A stretch of 64,000 bases of DNA from Chromobotia macracanthus (GCA_036877525.1 JAZGTH010000008.1:5266501-5330500); one strand, 5' to 3'; counted from the first letter of the stretch, positions 35,901-50,900 are shown. Numbers and translations: made by a program. The notes: generated by a model from the sequence alone, not told the origin.

Positions 35901-38900
35901 CTATCATTAGTTACAATTTTTCCTGGATTAATATTTAAGCTGCAATCCAACTTTTTTGTTTGGTTATAAATAACAAAAATCGGTTATTGAGTAAGTTCAT
36001 GACAGAGTAGTGTTAAACACAATCTCTTATCTTACCCCAATTTGCAGCAGTAAACTTATAAGAATGATTAATAATTTGAGTTGTTGGGTCCAATTCTGTG
36101 GGAAATGTCCATCTGTAAACTGAAAGAAGATCCAGCTACTATATTGCATATCTGGGTGCGGAAGATGGTGCATAGTTTGTAGCTTGTTCGCACATTAAAA
36201 AACTCCACATGTAAGATACAGTTTTATGTTTCAAACAGAGATGGTGGTAGAGAGGCAAAAGTTACAGACTGCAGCTTTAATTATATAATAAGGATTTAAA
36301 TACAGGTTCCCTAGTATGCTAAACAAAGCCTGTGCCATTAGACTAACGAATCTTATATATATTAAGATTTTTTAATATATTATCTGTATATATTATTAAC
36401 TGAAATCTCTTATCATATCCTACCTAATTAACACCAATTGAGTCAGAACTGCCACAGGTGCATGACACCTCTGGATCTGTTTGTATCTTTTTACGGGAAC
36501 AGTAATATTCAAATTACTGGCGCCTGGGTTTGTTTGTCTTTGTTTAGTAAAAAGAAAGTGCATCCCATTAAATAAGCAGTCTAATTATTTCAAACAAAGC
36601 ATCGGTGGTTGCATCACAATGTGTCCACATTATTTGTCACCCATATGCATTATGCATTAATAAAACCACATTCATCTTTTGTGATGGCGCAAAAAGTAGA
36701 TTGTTTTCTAATATCAGATTGTCATTGTTCTCACAGAACCATTTGTCATCATTTGTGTGGCTTCAGCTGCATGTTTATGAGAGTAAATTCAAGAACTAAA
36801 CAAAGCATAACATCGATGATTCATGCCATTGGGCCATTTTCTGGAGGTTCCGCTCCTCTTCGGCTTCATTGTCGTATCTGCTTACAAGGCAAAGTTAAAG
36901 TCTGAATGGGGTTTGTATTCCCCTAAGGGGAAAAGAAGCTCTTAGTTTATTGTTGTTTCTTTGTCTTCTCCCCTTAAAATTGCCATTTAAGTTGCAATTA
37001 CTTTACAAACAGTCTACAAAACTGAACAATAAAGAGCCAAGCCATTTTAGTATCCCGTGAGGTACTTCCCAGGTGTGTAACTGAAGCTCCTTTCGCAATA
37101 AGTAACTGTTACTTTATGCAACAGAGTAAGTTTTAGAGCCGGTGTGTCCAGTTTCAGCAGGTGCATGCAGCGCAGCAGGGTGGAGGCACAGCAGAACAGG
37201 TCGGTACAGGTGAGCCAGGAAGCAGTTTATGCTAATTTGTCAACATGAGAGGAAATCCTCCTTAGAGTCGTGCTTGGGAGAGGTAGACAGAGCTACATGA
37301 TAACTATTAGATAACCAATTCTCCTGTCAGCCACCTCACAGGGGGAGAGAGTGAGCAAGCAAGAAAGAGAGAGGGGGGAAGTTAGAGAGTGTTCTTTCTA
37401 TGGTGGACACACAGGAGTTCCATTCAAGCCCAGCCCTGCAAGGTAAATGTTTATATTGCCAGCCCTTTTTTCTCCATAATGAACGCAGAGCCTGGTTTGC
37501 TCACTGCTCTGTTTGAGTAGAGACTTCTGCAGGTGCGCCAAGTTCCCTGCTCAGTGCTGTATGTTAGACTCATGCAGAGAACAGTCTGTTTCCAGTGGCT
37601 TTGGCAAGGAGCCTCTTAGGTTTTCTTAGATAATGTTCATTAGGTGGATGGTACAGGACATAAATCAGGAGACCAGCTGTATTTTAATTTCTCTCTCGCT
37701 GCCATGGAAGAGTGGAGGTCTGGTGCAGTGTTTTTGCATAGTTTATCACAGTGGTAACTTAAAGTATGATGGTTTTAAGGTTTAGTAGGAGCAGACACAG
37801 GCTGTGGGCTTGTAATTTTGCATTTTAATGTTGAAAGCTAATGTTAGCATAATGTTTTCATAAGGGGAGTTGTTTAATAACAGCATGGTGACTTTTAAAA
37901 GACTTTTAAAACTGCCCTGTTTTGTTATCTGGATTTTGGAAGTCTACAGCTGAAGGACATGGGGAGGATGATATATTGAAACAGGATACTTCTAGTGTTA
38001 GTATTCTAGGGTCAGTGTTATGCTATACTTAAAATGTTTATTTTGAACAATATGTTAGTGATATACTGTATGATGTCATTTTCCAGACCCAATATAGTTT
38101 ATTTAAATATTGCTACTGACATATAAAGACTGATTTGTGTGTGTGTGTGTGTGTGTGAACCTATTCATTGGTTAAGGTTATTAGTTATGGAGAGCAGGCT
38201 TAAACATGCAGGCTATTGCTTAGATCAACTTTGAAAAAAAATAGGAAATTATATTGTCATATTTTTGGCTGCTTTAATCATCAAACTGTGTATGCATCTT
38301 TGTGTTCTTGTTGTACTAAATTTCTGAGACCAAAAATATTCTCACTGATATTGTGAAACCCACTGAACCTCACTGTTTATAAGGCTCAAATTGTTAGTTT
38401 TAGTTTCGCTTTAATTTCTGTAATGAATATGTATATATAGGATTGAGGTAAAACAAATATGATTGGCTTTAGTATAACAATCTTTGTGTATAAATCATTG
38501 TGTCGTTGTGTATAAAATCATTAGTATAAAAATCATTGAGTCTGTGAGAGGTTCTCACTAAATTAAGTGCTCAAAGGCCTGTGCATATACTGTATGTGTG
38601 TGTTTGTGTGTGATCACTCCAACATGTGTAGACATGCATGTGTGTGGGTTTGTGTGGTACAGTAAGCCAATTTTTATTACCCTCGTCCATACTTGCATTC
38701 CATCCAGGCTTCTCATTAATTCAGCCCTCTTAATCTCAGAGGTGGACAACATTGGTAAAGGTGCATGTGCGTGTGTGCATGTCTCACCTGTGCTGTTTAA
38801 GAGTCAGGTCACCTTGTCCACACTTGTTATTTTGATAAAACACACTCCTCTTCCTGTCCTGCCCCAAAGGTCGCAGGTCAAAAGGTGCACGCCTGATCAG

Positions 38901-39510
38901 TTTTAGCAAGTATATTCATTCCCTTTGTGGCTATGTATGCCAAAGAAAAGACATGAGGAATACAGAACCACTCCTCAGATCTGAATCATCTGTGTGTATG
39001 TGTTCAGAATAAAGAAACGGAGGAAGTTGAAATGAACTGTGATGTACAGATGATGCTGTTGGGGATGTATTGACCCAGCTTTGACCTTTTCTTCTCCTGC
39101 AATGCTACCTGACAGGCTGCTCAAAGACCACATCATCATTTCTTTACATATCACCCCCCTTTTGTGTTCATCTTTCTTTTGAAACTTTCAATCTTTTGAG
39201 TTTCAAAGAAAGAGAGGAAACCAGTGTTCCATCCTGGTATGTAAACCCCAGTGGGCCATCCTTTGTTATTGGTCTTCAGAGCGATTGTTCATTGGCCATT
39301 GATAAGCACAGCTCAGAGCACCTTTGGTTTACAAAGGCGGACAGGTACCTAAATATACCTCACTGCATCTACACCTGTTTCACCTCGGTCAGCACATGGA
39401 ACAGAAAGAACAAACTGGTAAGGTGCTGAGAAGGAGATGGTGACCTCCTTAGATCCTCAAAAAAGTAACAGAAACACAGGGAGGAAAAAAACAATCAGAG
39501 GCAGTCTATA
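29964..39510. other. Gene-poor intergenic DNA
   Basis: About 9.5 kb with no recognised exon or RNA gene. It contains an imperfect hairpin at about 34303-34362 (TATTACGATAACC ... CTATCGTAATTG), a TG microsatellite at 38136-38157 and degenerate tandem words (GTATAAAATCATT-like) at 38470-38545. GC-richer patches occur around 31740-32050, 35440-35720 and 36810-37260 and could include regulatory elements. Open frames such as 36609-36905 and 38598-38906 arise mainly from repeats or chance. Confidence 0.5.
38136..38157. repeat. TG dinucleotide microsatellite
   Basis: Eleven uninterrupted TG units. Confidence 0.9.
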
Positions 39511-39516
39511 CCGTTT

Positions 39517-39942
39517 GAAAGGAATAGGTTACCAAATAGAAAGTTTAGTTGTCATTTATCTACCATAATATTCTGCCCACTTTTTCCATATAATGAAAGT
39601 GAACAGGGACTGGGGCTGTTATGCTTTAAAATGACAAACAAAAACTATACAATAGCATTATGCACATACAATTTGTACTATTGTTTACAACATAATTATA
39701 TACAGTATATTCAATTTACAAAATGTACATAATTTACATCATTCATACCTGGCATGGCACACCTAGCGGTACCACATAATATATGATTTGAAAGCTACAG
39801 AGAAGGCCTGGGTTTTGAGTGAATAGTAACCTAAATTTTGACCTGTTCATCGCAAAACTATTGTATGACTCCTGATGACCCAGAATATATAGTCCAAGTC
39901 ATGATGACAGAGTTTTAATTTTTGTGTGCACTGTCCCTTTAA
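39517..39942. mobile_element. Decayed DNA element of the AGTTCACCC-end type (about 430 bp)
   Basis: The left end, AAAGGAATAGGTTACCAAAT, and right end, GTGCACTGTCCCTTTAAGC, are imperfect inverted copies. Inside are GGGACTGGGGCTGTTATGCT, AAAATGACAAACAAAAACTA, AACCTAAATTTTGACCTGTTC and ATGACTCCTGATGACCCAGA. All correspond to a longer variant of the abundant cyprinid element with AGGGATAGTTCACCC ends, as I remember it. It is heavily diverged and noncoding. Confidence 0.65.
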
Positions 39943-42900
39943 GCATAGAAGACACAGAGATTTTATGAGTCTTAACAGAAATAGTTCTAGCTGTCATTTC
40001 ATTTATTCAGTATATTTATTCATTTTTTTATTTTATTCTGCATTATTTTGGCATCTAAGGTGTGCTTCTCCAGTGTCATTCCACTCAGTGCGCCGTTCTC
40101 TGTTAGAGATCATTTTCAGAGTTCTGCATGATCACCACAAGCCTCACAAAACAGCCTGACTCAATTCACACCGTGTCACCTCACATTTCTTGGTCCGCTC
40201 TGCTGCAGGGGATCAAACGGAGAGGAAACATCCCCTTCAGATTGGCCAGAGTTGGGACAGGCCTGGCAGGATAAATGAGGTGGTGTCTGCTAGTTCAATA
40301 CAGCAGCTGTAAATAGCTGTTTGTTGCGTTACAGTTAAGCTATTTTCTTAACGTGAATCTTCCACATGACACTTGGCAACTGTTGTCTCGCACTGATTTA
40401 TTCATGATATTCCTTCAGCAGTCAGAAAGAAAAATAATGTACCTTCCCATACTTTTTTGCAGATGAAAAACTCTCCATGGGTTCATGGAGGATTTGTCAG
40501 GTCTGTAATAGATTTTGAAGGCAGAGAAAGTTACCAAGAGACATGAAGACAAAACGCAAAATGATCTTTGAACAGTGTGGGTTTGTGATATATCTTCCCC
40601 GTCCATGAAATTAAATGTTAAACTGCTTTTAGCTGTGCTCTTCTTATTTTTCTAGCAGGCTACGTGCTGTCTTTTTAAATGTGCTGATTTAAATAGATAC
40701 AGTATTTTACAGTGAATTCTTACAGTACTGGATTTTACAGGCTTTCAATTGAAGACAGCCACCCAGACCTGCTGCATTTCCTGTCTCTAAAATAATCCAC
40801 ATTCGTAGAACCCACCTGCACTGTTTTAATGCCTGAAGCACAGAGGTCATTTTCCGTTTTTTGATGTGGGAGAAGAGCACAAAGATGTTTTAATGAATAG
40901 TCATTTAAATGCTTAAGCTCACCCATTCAGTGGAAGGCAACAAATGATTTGGCCCTGCTCATTTTGTCAGCTAAATAAATGCAACAGACAAATATTGCAC
41001 TAAAAAACTCTCAATGTTTTGACTGTATATACATTTAATTGTCCTGTGTTGTTCCTCTCTGGCTGGTGAATGGCACGTAGTAATTTTTCTTTTGGCAGAT
41101 GCCATTCGTTCATCATTACTATTTTATTTGATTTGTGTTCTCACTCTGTGTGACCTAGTTAATTCTCAACCCTCCAACAGGTTAGGAACTCTGAGTCATT
41201 GTTACGCAAGTGTACAAGTGACTCACAGATGTTTCACAGTGTGCATTATTGCCCCTGTCAAAGCTTTCCACATTTTTTGTATAAAGTTCGCCTGACTTAT
41301 GCAACCGTCAGATGGGGGATTCACTAGGAATGAATTGCACCCACCAATAATGCCGTTAGTGTTTTAGCAGTCAATCCACTGAAAAAATTATGTAAAGTCA
41401 GTAACGTCACAAACATGCCCACAAAATCTGCATGAAATATCATTTGCGTGGCACAATTCCCATTCTTGCGTCAGTTCTGTATTCTAGGTAGAATGCAGCA
41501 GTCTAGCGCGATCTGGCATATTTTACTTAGTAAGAATGAGTATGAAAGGGGGCATGTTTACACAAAAAAGATGACTATTTGATTTAAATACTCATGATGC
41601 ATACATGAACTGTCTGGTTATATTGAATTGTGGGTGGTTGGTGATTAAGATGAATTAACGCAAAAGTGGCAAAAAGACTTTCCAACATATAACCAAATTT
41701 ACACAAACACAAATTTTACATTCAGACACAATCTTGTGGCTCACAACTATATTACTGCACACATTATTCTCAAATTTCATGCATGTATGTGTTTAAGCTC
41801 TTCTGCCTGGATGCTAAAATGCTGGAGATGGCAGTTAGTCTCTGGCTTCCCACTAACAGATTTATGAATGTGTCAGGAAGACTGCATCACCAGATATGAC
41901 ATGCTTGCTTGCTAATAGAGCTGAGGGTGTTGGGCCTGTCAGAAAGCAGATTTGAAAGAACAGAGGAACCCTGATGATGAAATGTTGTGACTACTTGGAG
42001 TGTACAAGTACACAATGTACCTTTGTTTTGATGTCGTTTCCTCAGGGCATCTCAGGATACAGAGATTTCTTGATTCAAGCAATCAATGTCCACCAGTAAG
42101 GCTCTTAAGGGGGAGTAAGGCAGGGATAGTACAACCACTGGAAACCTATTGATCACATGACAAAGCTGTTGAGATAGAAAATCTCTCCTATTTAGAGTGT
42201 GTTCCAACCCAAAGTCAATGGATGATGTCACTCTGCAGGTGAGAGATGGGTCAAGCTTGTACATCTGTCATGTTCCCTATGATAGAACTTTCAGAAAGAC
42301 CAAATGCAGGTGGAATCTGAACATACACACATGGAAGAAAGCTGCAGAAAAGTGGGAATCTATCTTTTTTTGGTTTGCTGTGCACTTTACTGTTTCATCA
42401 AGGAAGTTCCTGTTGCAAATACCAGTCACACACTCATGGGCCTAATGCTCTGGTGTCAGGTGACCTTTTCTCCTGCCACTCCATTGTACAGAGTGAGCAT
42501 TAAGCAGACTTTTTTATCCCCTCTTTTGTAGTAGATGTACTCTCAGTTGGTGAACTCTACAGTCTTCCTCCTAGAAACCCTCCTTTAGCCTATAATTATC
42601 ATCCTGGGCAGCTTTTCCAGGCTGAACAATAATTACGTTTTTTTAGTTGTTTTCTTTTTGTGTGGGTGCTTTTTGGCTTCCTTATATTGTAGTTCAAGCG
42701 GTTAAGACCCTATCTTAAGATGAACACTTTTCTATGTAATGATAGTAATTCATTAATATTTGTCAATGAGGTACAGTGTTTCACCTGCCTACTTTCAGTT
42801 GTTTGCTTGTAAATGGTGAAACAGCAGTTCAATAAAAATGTTCTCTCAGTGTCAATGAGAAGTCATTAGTGGAGAATTATGTTATGAATTGTGTGGATGT

Positions 42901-43565
42901 GCCACAGGTTTATATTTACTGCATCCTGGTGGATTTTAAAATCCTGTCCAGGTTTTTCAGATATCTTGCCAGACGTCTTTAAGACTGAATATGGAATTCC
43001 ATAAAGTGGAGAACAAACAATACAGACTTATATTAATGCTGATAGAAAGGGCCTTTAAATGTTCATTAATTCCATTGGACCCTTACCTTTGCTTTTATCA
43101 GATCTGTGTTCACAGTCTGGCATTATTAGAAGTGATTATAACCTGCCATCCAGAATTAATAGCTTGAATAGTCTGATTTAAGCTTTTGTGGAAGGCCTTT
43201 ATATAATATGCATAAATAATGTCTGAATGCATTTGCATTAAATAATAACATTTTAAACCATGTAACATTGATTTAAAAGAAATATAACACAAACACAGAA
43301 AAGAAGTTTGTTAGGTTTAAAAAGAAATCAAAAGTTTTTTTTTAAAAAGAAGGTGAAAGTATTTGGAAGTTTGTGTCAAATATTAACAGAACATGTCCAT
43401 AATTAATGTGATGAACTACACCTGTGGTTATTCTGCTAGGACGCGTGGGAACTTAAACACATCTATTAAAAATGACTTTGTGTCCAGCTGATTAAAAATA
43501 ATTGCACAAACTGGCAAAGAAAAGTGAAGGTATGAGGAGGTTTGGATACATAAATAGTAATAAAA

Positions 43566-43568
<3 letters not shown>

Positions 43569-43603
<35 letters not shown>

Positions 43604-43619
43604 ATATATGTATATATAT
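43569..43619. repeat. Compound TA/TG microsatellite
   Basis: A TA run, then TGTGTGTGTG, then TATATATGTATATATAT. It accounts for the Ile/Tyr/Thr/His-rich open frames on both strands. Confidence 0.95.
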
Positions 43620-45910
43620 TTACACTGAATTTGGTTGTCAGTGTGTATCCTTTGCAGATTACTGTGGGATGCATTAGTAAATATTGATATCAATCACATG
43701 TCTCATTTCACATCTTAAACATGGATGTTTTTTGTATTTGGGTTTTGCTTGTAATAGGCAATAGGTCTTAATTCTCTTTCTAATTTCCTCACTTTGCACA
43801 AGCTCTTATCTGCCTTTATAATAGATCACTTAGCTTGACAGGAATGTCATGCAGATATTGAATGCAACCAGCCCATCTAAATTGTTCAGCTCCTGAGTGT
43901 GTTTTATGCGTGAGATTTACTGTCATGTGATGATTCGTGAACTGTCAGCTGTTATTGTCTTTGTATGTCTTGCATATTACAGTAAAAGCTTGATGATTGT
44001 ATTGTCTGTCACTACGAACAGGCAACACACCATAATTAAAGATGACATTGAGTACCACATTTACTACCCAACTTTGGGTATTGGTAATTTGTAGAAGCTC
44101 CCCTGTCCTGTTTCTTGTGGAAATGGCAGTATGTCGCTCCCTAGCCTTGTGCTGCAGAGCACTCGTGAATGATTCCTTTGGATGTGTGCATTCAACTGAC
44201 AGACCAAAAAGTCTAATTCATTTAGCATGAATTTCAAAACATAAATTATTTGTGACAGTTTTGCAGGTTTATGCATGCCCTTGTTGTTGTGCAACAACAA
44301 TCATCGGTATTGAAGTTTAACCCCATTTAAAATCTGCTATTAGTCTCATATCTAGTTGTGATTCTTACACAAACTCCTTTGCAACATGAGGATAAAATTC
44401 AAATGATGCCACCACCAGCACTCACACCTAATAAAGGCAGCATAGAAGTCACATGATTTCCTATAGGGCGTTTTGACCATTCCTATTGGCTGTTGAAGGG
44501 CCATAATTTCTTTCCCATTTGTGCCCTCTTTGTAATTCATTCTAAAAATAATCACACCCTTCATAGAGGAGGGAATGAAAATGGCAGGTCCCAGAGGAAC
44601 CACATGGTGACCTCTGACTCTAAGTGCCTGTCAGGTATCTTTATTCTTTACTTAAGGCCTGCAGTTTTAAAACGACAGCCCCATGTAAATCCGCCGATTG
44701 TGCGGGGTACCGAGATGATTGACAGAATCTGTGTGGGGAAATATGTCTCCCCTCATATTTTAAACAGAATGACTTAAAAAGCAGGGAAAGGACAGGGCTT
44801 ATCTTCCCCTAACACCTGTGCTTGGCCTACTTTAGCATGCCTGGGTTCACACCTAAATATGTGACAATGCTATTTGTTGTGCTTTAAGAGCTTGCTAAAG
44901 AGGTCAGATTTAAACAGCTTTGGCATTGTGGCTGACTTTTCTTTGTTATTTATTTTATATGTAACCATTTTCCTCTTCTGAAAGACGACTGCTTATCTAA
45001 TCCACTGGCTATTGTATGTGCATTATGCATCACCTGCTGTTTTTGGGTTTTTTCAAAAGCTGTGCTTTTGCTGTGGTTACAGTGCTTTGTTGTAATATGA
45101 GTATGTCCTTAATTTAAGGGTAAACCAAACAAAGGGTCTATCAACCTAATATATAATTATTCACTGAAAACAAATGGAATTTAGCTTTTTGGGTACTGAC
45201 AAATAGGTCATTGTCCTTGTCACTTATTAAAGTAATGTGTAAATAATGTAATGTAATGTAAATAAAGTAATGTGAAATGTGTAATTTCTGTAACCAGCAG
45301 TTGGAGAGTACTAAAACTACACACCTCACCATTAAGATGTTTTTTTTCCCATTTCTGAATTGAAATGACAGCTCTTTTGATCCTTAGTCAAGTCAAACCT
45401 TGTGAAGTGCCACAGGGGCAGCATTTATAGTATTTATGGACTATATGGTATGTTCCTAATCAGTCAGTTATAAACTTTTGGACATTCTGATGATGTCTTA
45501 AAAGGTAACGGCCTGTGTTGACAGTAGACACTGAGGCAGCTTAGTTTTGGAGCACAGCTAATAAATTAGCTGGAAAATCACATAAATAACGAAGCGAGGG
45601 ACCCAACGCATTGGTAAAACACAATGTTTTGGACATGCTTATTATGAGTGCGCCTTTGTACATCTTACATCCTGGCTTCCACCACAGCTCTGGCAGGGAG
45701 TCTGTCTCTGGGGTGATTCTGTTAGTAGAAACCAATTTTGGTCTTTTTGAAGTCCTTCTTGTTTTTCTCTGTCCACATCATCCTTCCCTCTCTCTCCATC
45801 CTTCTTTTTTCTCTCATCCCTTATCAGGTCACCATAATCTCTTTATATGGCTTTGAAAGCTACTAGGTCAAGCGTGAGGTCTAATCTAAGTTTAATTCAC
45901 TCCATCACCA

Positions 45911-45946
45911 TGGGAGATTATAGGAAGGGGGGGGGGGCTTGGGGGG
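45911..45946 (+). repeat. G-tract cluster, possible G-quadruplex
   Basis: GGG, then a run of eleven G (45927-45937), CTT, then six G (45941-45946). The long run can supply two G-triplets, so a four-stranded fold is possible. Homopolymer length may be a sequencing or assembly artefact. Confidence 0.6.
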
Positions 45947-47524
45947 TTGATGTTGGATAAAAGTCTCTCATCCTTGGCGGCTCTCTCACTCAGCTTTTCC
46001 TTCTGTTACCCTTGTAGGCCTTGTATGTAACCCTGACTCTGCCAAAAAATGGCATGTTTTGTCACGAGTGCTGTGTTTACTCCAGCCATTCCACAATCTT
46101 TTGGTATTTTGCTCTTTGGCAAACGAAAGAGGGTTAATGCTTTCCGCTCAGGCTTGGCATCTCCTTGTGAAAAGCTGTTACATGGGCCTTTAACTTTTAA
46201 AACGTCATGTTAGAACATGGTTTTATGAGTTTGACTTGGATATCTGACATTGAATGCTGTCTGGGGATAATTCAAGCATTGATGTGTACTAAATGACAGT
46301 AAAAAAAGTAATGTTTTTTTGCGCTTTTAATGGTCTCTTGGCAGAATATTCTCTACACTTACGTGATCCTTCACCTTAGTATAGAAAGTATAACTTTAGT
46401 ATATCTTTTAAAGAAAGCATATCTTTCTTTAAAGCACTTCAGATATGCATTTTATATTGCTGTTTATATTTATCATTTGGCAAACCTGATTCTCTTATAT
46501 TGAAGATGATTCGAAATTCAGTTTCATAGAAAAAGAAATGAACACATGAAGTGAAATGAACAGGAAATAAAAGTAGTCCCTGTGAATAACAAATATCCAA
46601 CTAAGAGAAAAGGGACAGTGAAAATAGCTTTTTCACTGCATGAGAGATTAAATTGTTAGATACATCCATCAGAACTTCTTATCTCATCCCGTTTAGAAAA
46701 AATATTTGCAGAGGAGAATGGCCAATAAAAGGAAGTAATTTACACTTGTAATCCTTATTTTGTCTGAAAGTGAAATAAAACCCTGACTTGAAGTGTTTGT
46801 TTTCTCTTCCAATACTAGTCTAAAATTCCCCTAAAGCTAGCTTGTAGACACAGTTTTGATCCTTGATAAGGATTAGCACATACTGGTCTTCATTTAAGTT
46901 GTTTATTTCTCCTACAATCTTAAACAAGGTAATCTTAAGCAAGGGTGTTTTTCACATTTTGCTGCATTAGACGTCACAGCTCCAGAGAGCAGCTGCTTAA
47001 AGGCTGGGATTGTGTGTGGTCATGTGATGGCATTAGCCAAATAGATTACCTAGATTACTTTCTCCAGGTATTATATATATTTGGTTACTTGCTTCTTATA
47101 ATGATCTAGCCTGTGTGCATCATCTGTCAAATGTCTATAAACAAAAACCATGATGATAAACTACTGTACTAAGCTACTGTAATTTCAATTTTACTAATTT
47201 TTATTTTATTTTTATGGTGTTTTTCACAGTGTGCATTGTTTCAAAGCTTAACAGAAAACATTTTAGTACAAGAACATTTTTGCAGAACCAGTTAAATTTT
47301 CAAACAGTCAAAAAAAATCATCTGAGTCTCTATCTTTTGTTCGGTTTCTGTGAACAAAATTCAATTACAATTACAAATTATTGTAATTTATATGTAAATT
47401 AGTTATTATATTAATAAACAAAGAACAAACAGCGTAATTACGTAATTACTGAGAAGAGTACATGCATCTCAAAAACTTCTGGTTTCATCATTGGCTTCAT
47501 TTGAGGAATTACGTACACGATGCA

Positions 47525-47900
47525 CTACTTCAATTACAGAGGAGTCATATCATGAGGTGAAGTGATAGAACTTCTCTTCCCCTCTGCTTTCATCTGGCTT
47601 TCGTCAGACTCACGAGCATTAATGCACTGTGGAGCCATGCCGCTGAGTGCCCTGCGGGGTGCACCGTAAATATGACATCGGTGGCAGTTGTGTTGGTAAG
47701 CAGCCCTGCACTCTTCCTGCATCAACAATAAGCTGTTGACTGTGATTAGGCTAGCAGGTGCCGTGCTGTAATATGCCCTGGGAAAGCATTAATCTTTGGG
47801 TTCCTGCCCTTTCCCTAAAGAGCTCTGATCAAAGCATGACGCCGGGGCTCAAGGACAGTGGATGACTTTGAGGAGGGTGGGGACGGATGGCAGGTAGAAC
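47525..47900. other. Candidate conserved noncoding element
   Basis: One of the most GC-rich, non-repetitive blocks of the intergenic part, with CpG-containing words (CATGCCGCTGAGTGCC, GCATGACGCCGGGGC) and a homeodomain-type GCATTAATGCAC. No exon borders or frame were recognised. The function is inferred from composition only. Confidence 0.3.
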
Positions 47901-50900
47901 ACCAGATGGAAAGTTCAGGCCCCACTTGTTTCGCCAAAATGTCACAACTGTAAAAAAGGTTTTATAAGCCATCAATCATGCACGAAGACCACTCCAGAAA
48001 CTGTCAAGAGGCAATAAATATTAGACCCCTGTGGTAAACTGTGAAGGTAATTACTAGAGCTTAGGTGACTTCCTGTTTTTTGGGGTGCGGGGAATCTGTT
48101 TTTAAAGAAGAATCAATGTGGTTTCACTACAGCGGATTAGAGGAGAGAATGGGGAGAGGACCAGACAGTTAACCACCATTTTTACACATAGTAATACAGC
48201 ACAAAACCCTGCTTTTATTCACTAACCACCTGCAATTCAGTTCAATCAGATATAAAATATACTAAAAATGATGCATATTTAAAAATAAATATTTGAATTA
48301 TGTCAGTACTTCTTTTTAGCCTTTAATTAATTAACCTCTGTCCTTGGCAAATAAGATTAATAGACTGTACACTATTTTCAAAAGTCTGCACTTTTTACCT
48401 GACACAATTACTATTCTTAAACAGTAAACAGATTTTTATTGAAAAGAAATGTTTCTGTATATTTTGCATTTTAACAGTCCATCAAGTGATGATCATACAC
48501 TTGAAAGGAGCATTGTAACCACATAGATTTAGAGATACAGTGTAGGCAAGTCCCCCCTTATCATTTTGCCACCTTCAAGACCTGATTCAGGTATCTGGAT
48601 TACAGTCATGGACTAATACTGTAAAATGCCAGCAAAGTATGCTGGATCAATGCAGCATAATCAAGTGTAATTTCAATAAGCTAGCACTCGGAACCAGCCT
48701 GTAAGATCAAGAATTGTGTTTGCTTCGTTATCTAATTTGCATAATATCTTCAGAAATTGGCTGTGACAGCACATGCAATTATACAATTTATTTTAGTGAA
48801 TTTACCCCATCTGTGTGTCCAGTATAACATCATGCACACAATTGTGTGTCAGAATTTTTCTTTTATGTTCCTTATCTTGCGGTGATGCTAATTTGTGTAC
48901 GTGCCAACCAGGGAAATTGTCCCTTTCCCTTCAGGCACAATATGTTCCAATCTTTTCTCCTACTCATTCTGTTATATATAGATATATATGTACCACAACA
49001 AGCCAATTTACTGTCGTACCAGTGGAGGAAAATAACAGAGAACACCATGTACCTTTGTGACTGAGTGAATGGCTTTATTGTTTGTGCAGTATTTATTTCA
49101 TCACGGTACAAATTTTTATATGACATGCAAAGTGTCCCGCCCACTTGCTTCACAGGCAAAATATTTTACCTTGACTTTGCAAAACTGTAGCACTATCATC
49201 TTTTATTGGAAGCTTGTGCTTAGCTTGATTAAGAAGGAGATCATAGTGTACGATTTATGGTTCTGAATTAGACGCGGATGTTGCGAGTTTGATTTAACAT
49301 TCAGGCGAGGTGGTGGCTGCTTGTAAAAGATAAAATATTCGTACTGTCCTCTGCGGTTTATTGGAATGGCCTGCGGTTTATTGAAATTGTGCCCGCCGTC
49401 AGTCCCCTTTATTTCCTAACTGTATCAGTCCTTTAACAGTCTCTTTGATGTTTCTTCCATAGTACACAAGTACAGTATGCACAGAAGTTGTCACTGAAAA
49501 TTTAGCTTTAATAAGTCAGGAAGCTTAGGAGTCAAAGGTCCAGATACACAGTTGTCTAGTACTGGTTTTGTATGTTGGGGTCTAAAACTCTCTTAAGTTA
49601 GTATAATGGTTTTTTATATTCTATCCTCCAAACTAAAATTTTAATATTATATTGCTGCTGTAGCTGGGTAATCGCTGTTGATAAACACAAGAAAGTCATC
49701 CTGGCATACACTCAGGAAAGGGTTAACTGTATAACAAAGATAGTTTTTAACTTAAAAACTTAAAGCTTGAACTTTCAATTAACTTTTTCTCTCATAAATC
49801 AGTTTGGGGTACATGTCATGTGTGTTAAGTGTTATAAATGAATGCAATTTATTAATTAAAAAATGTGTTGGGAAAAAAATGATTTGGCATTTCATATGTT
49901 GCCTTTTACATTTTTGCTGTTTTATAAATTTGCTGTTTCATTCTCAACCAACAATTCCCAGTTGTCACAAAAGGTCAACAAACGTGTTTACTGACATATT
50001 CCAGGGAATATTTCTCTGTTTGTTTTTAAAATGTGTGACAACTTGCCCCAGTCTCCCCAATGCATTCTTTCAGCCACAGATAAACAAGTAAATTATATTA
50101 CGTATTCAAAAAGAATTCCCTCATAGAATTTACACATGAAGTTTATTCCCACTCATTAATTACTTTTGTTGACTTTAGAAGTGCCATAAGCGTGTTTCAC
50201 GCACAGCAGGTTTGCTGCCCTTGTGCGTGTTACAGGAAGTCAACATGAATAATGACCTTCATGAATCAGACAGTGACATTGTTAAAACTGCTGTTACGTG
50301 GCTGCAGGAATCACCTCGCTCAGAGAGAAACCGAGAATGTGATTCAAAGGGGCTAAGCAACACTTGAGAACTGTTATGTTCTCAATGTATTATGTTTCTT
50401 ACATCGCTGCTAGCTGCACTAGGAAAACAAGTTGTAGTTTACCTCTACATAACTACTCTAATACTGAGTTATGCCCTGACCAGCAAGTTGATAGAACTGC
50501 AGTTACTGTATGCAGGGTATAAACTGCATAATAACCAATATACAGCTTATTTTCTGAGAATTAATTTGCATTTCTGAGAAGAGATTTTATGGGAATTCGA
50601 TTTGCTTTCTCTTCACGAAAAGCTTGAAGGATAATATACTTCAAGAAAGCTTTGAAATGAAACATTTCCTGTGTTCTTTCTCTTCAAAGATAAAGTTTGA
50701 ATTTACACCACCCACTGACTGTCTAACATCTTACTGTCTTTTTAATGAAAGCAACATGTAAAATAAGCATCCGATTGCCACAGGATTTGTTTATCTCAGG
50801 AAAGGTTTTTTTTTAACTGAATGAAAAAGCAAATAAGATTAAAATTGTCAGTCAATATAAACAACAATGTCAGTCTGTTGTTATCTTTTGCTTTGAAGTA

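Noticed and set aside
43466..43693. Ile/Tyr/His/Thr-rich frames on both strands
   Set aside because: They are translations of the TA/TG microsatellite.
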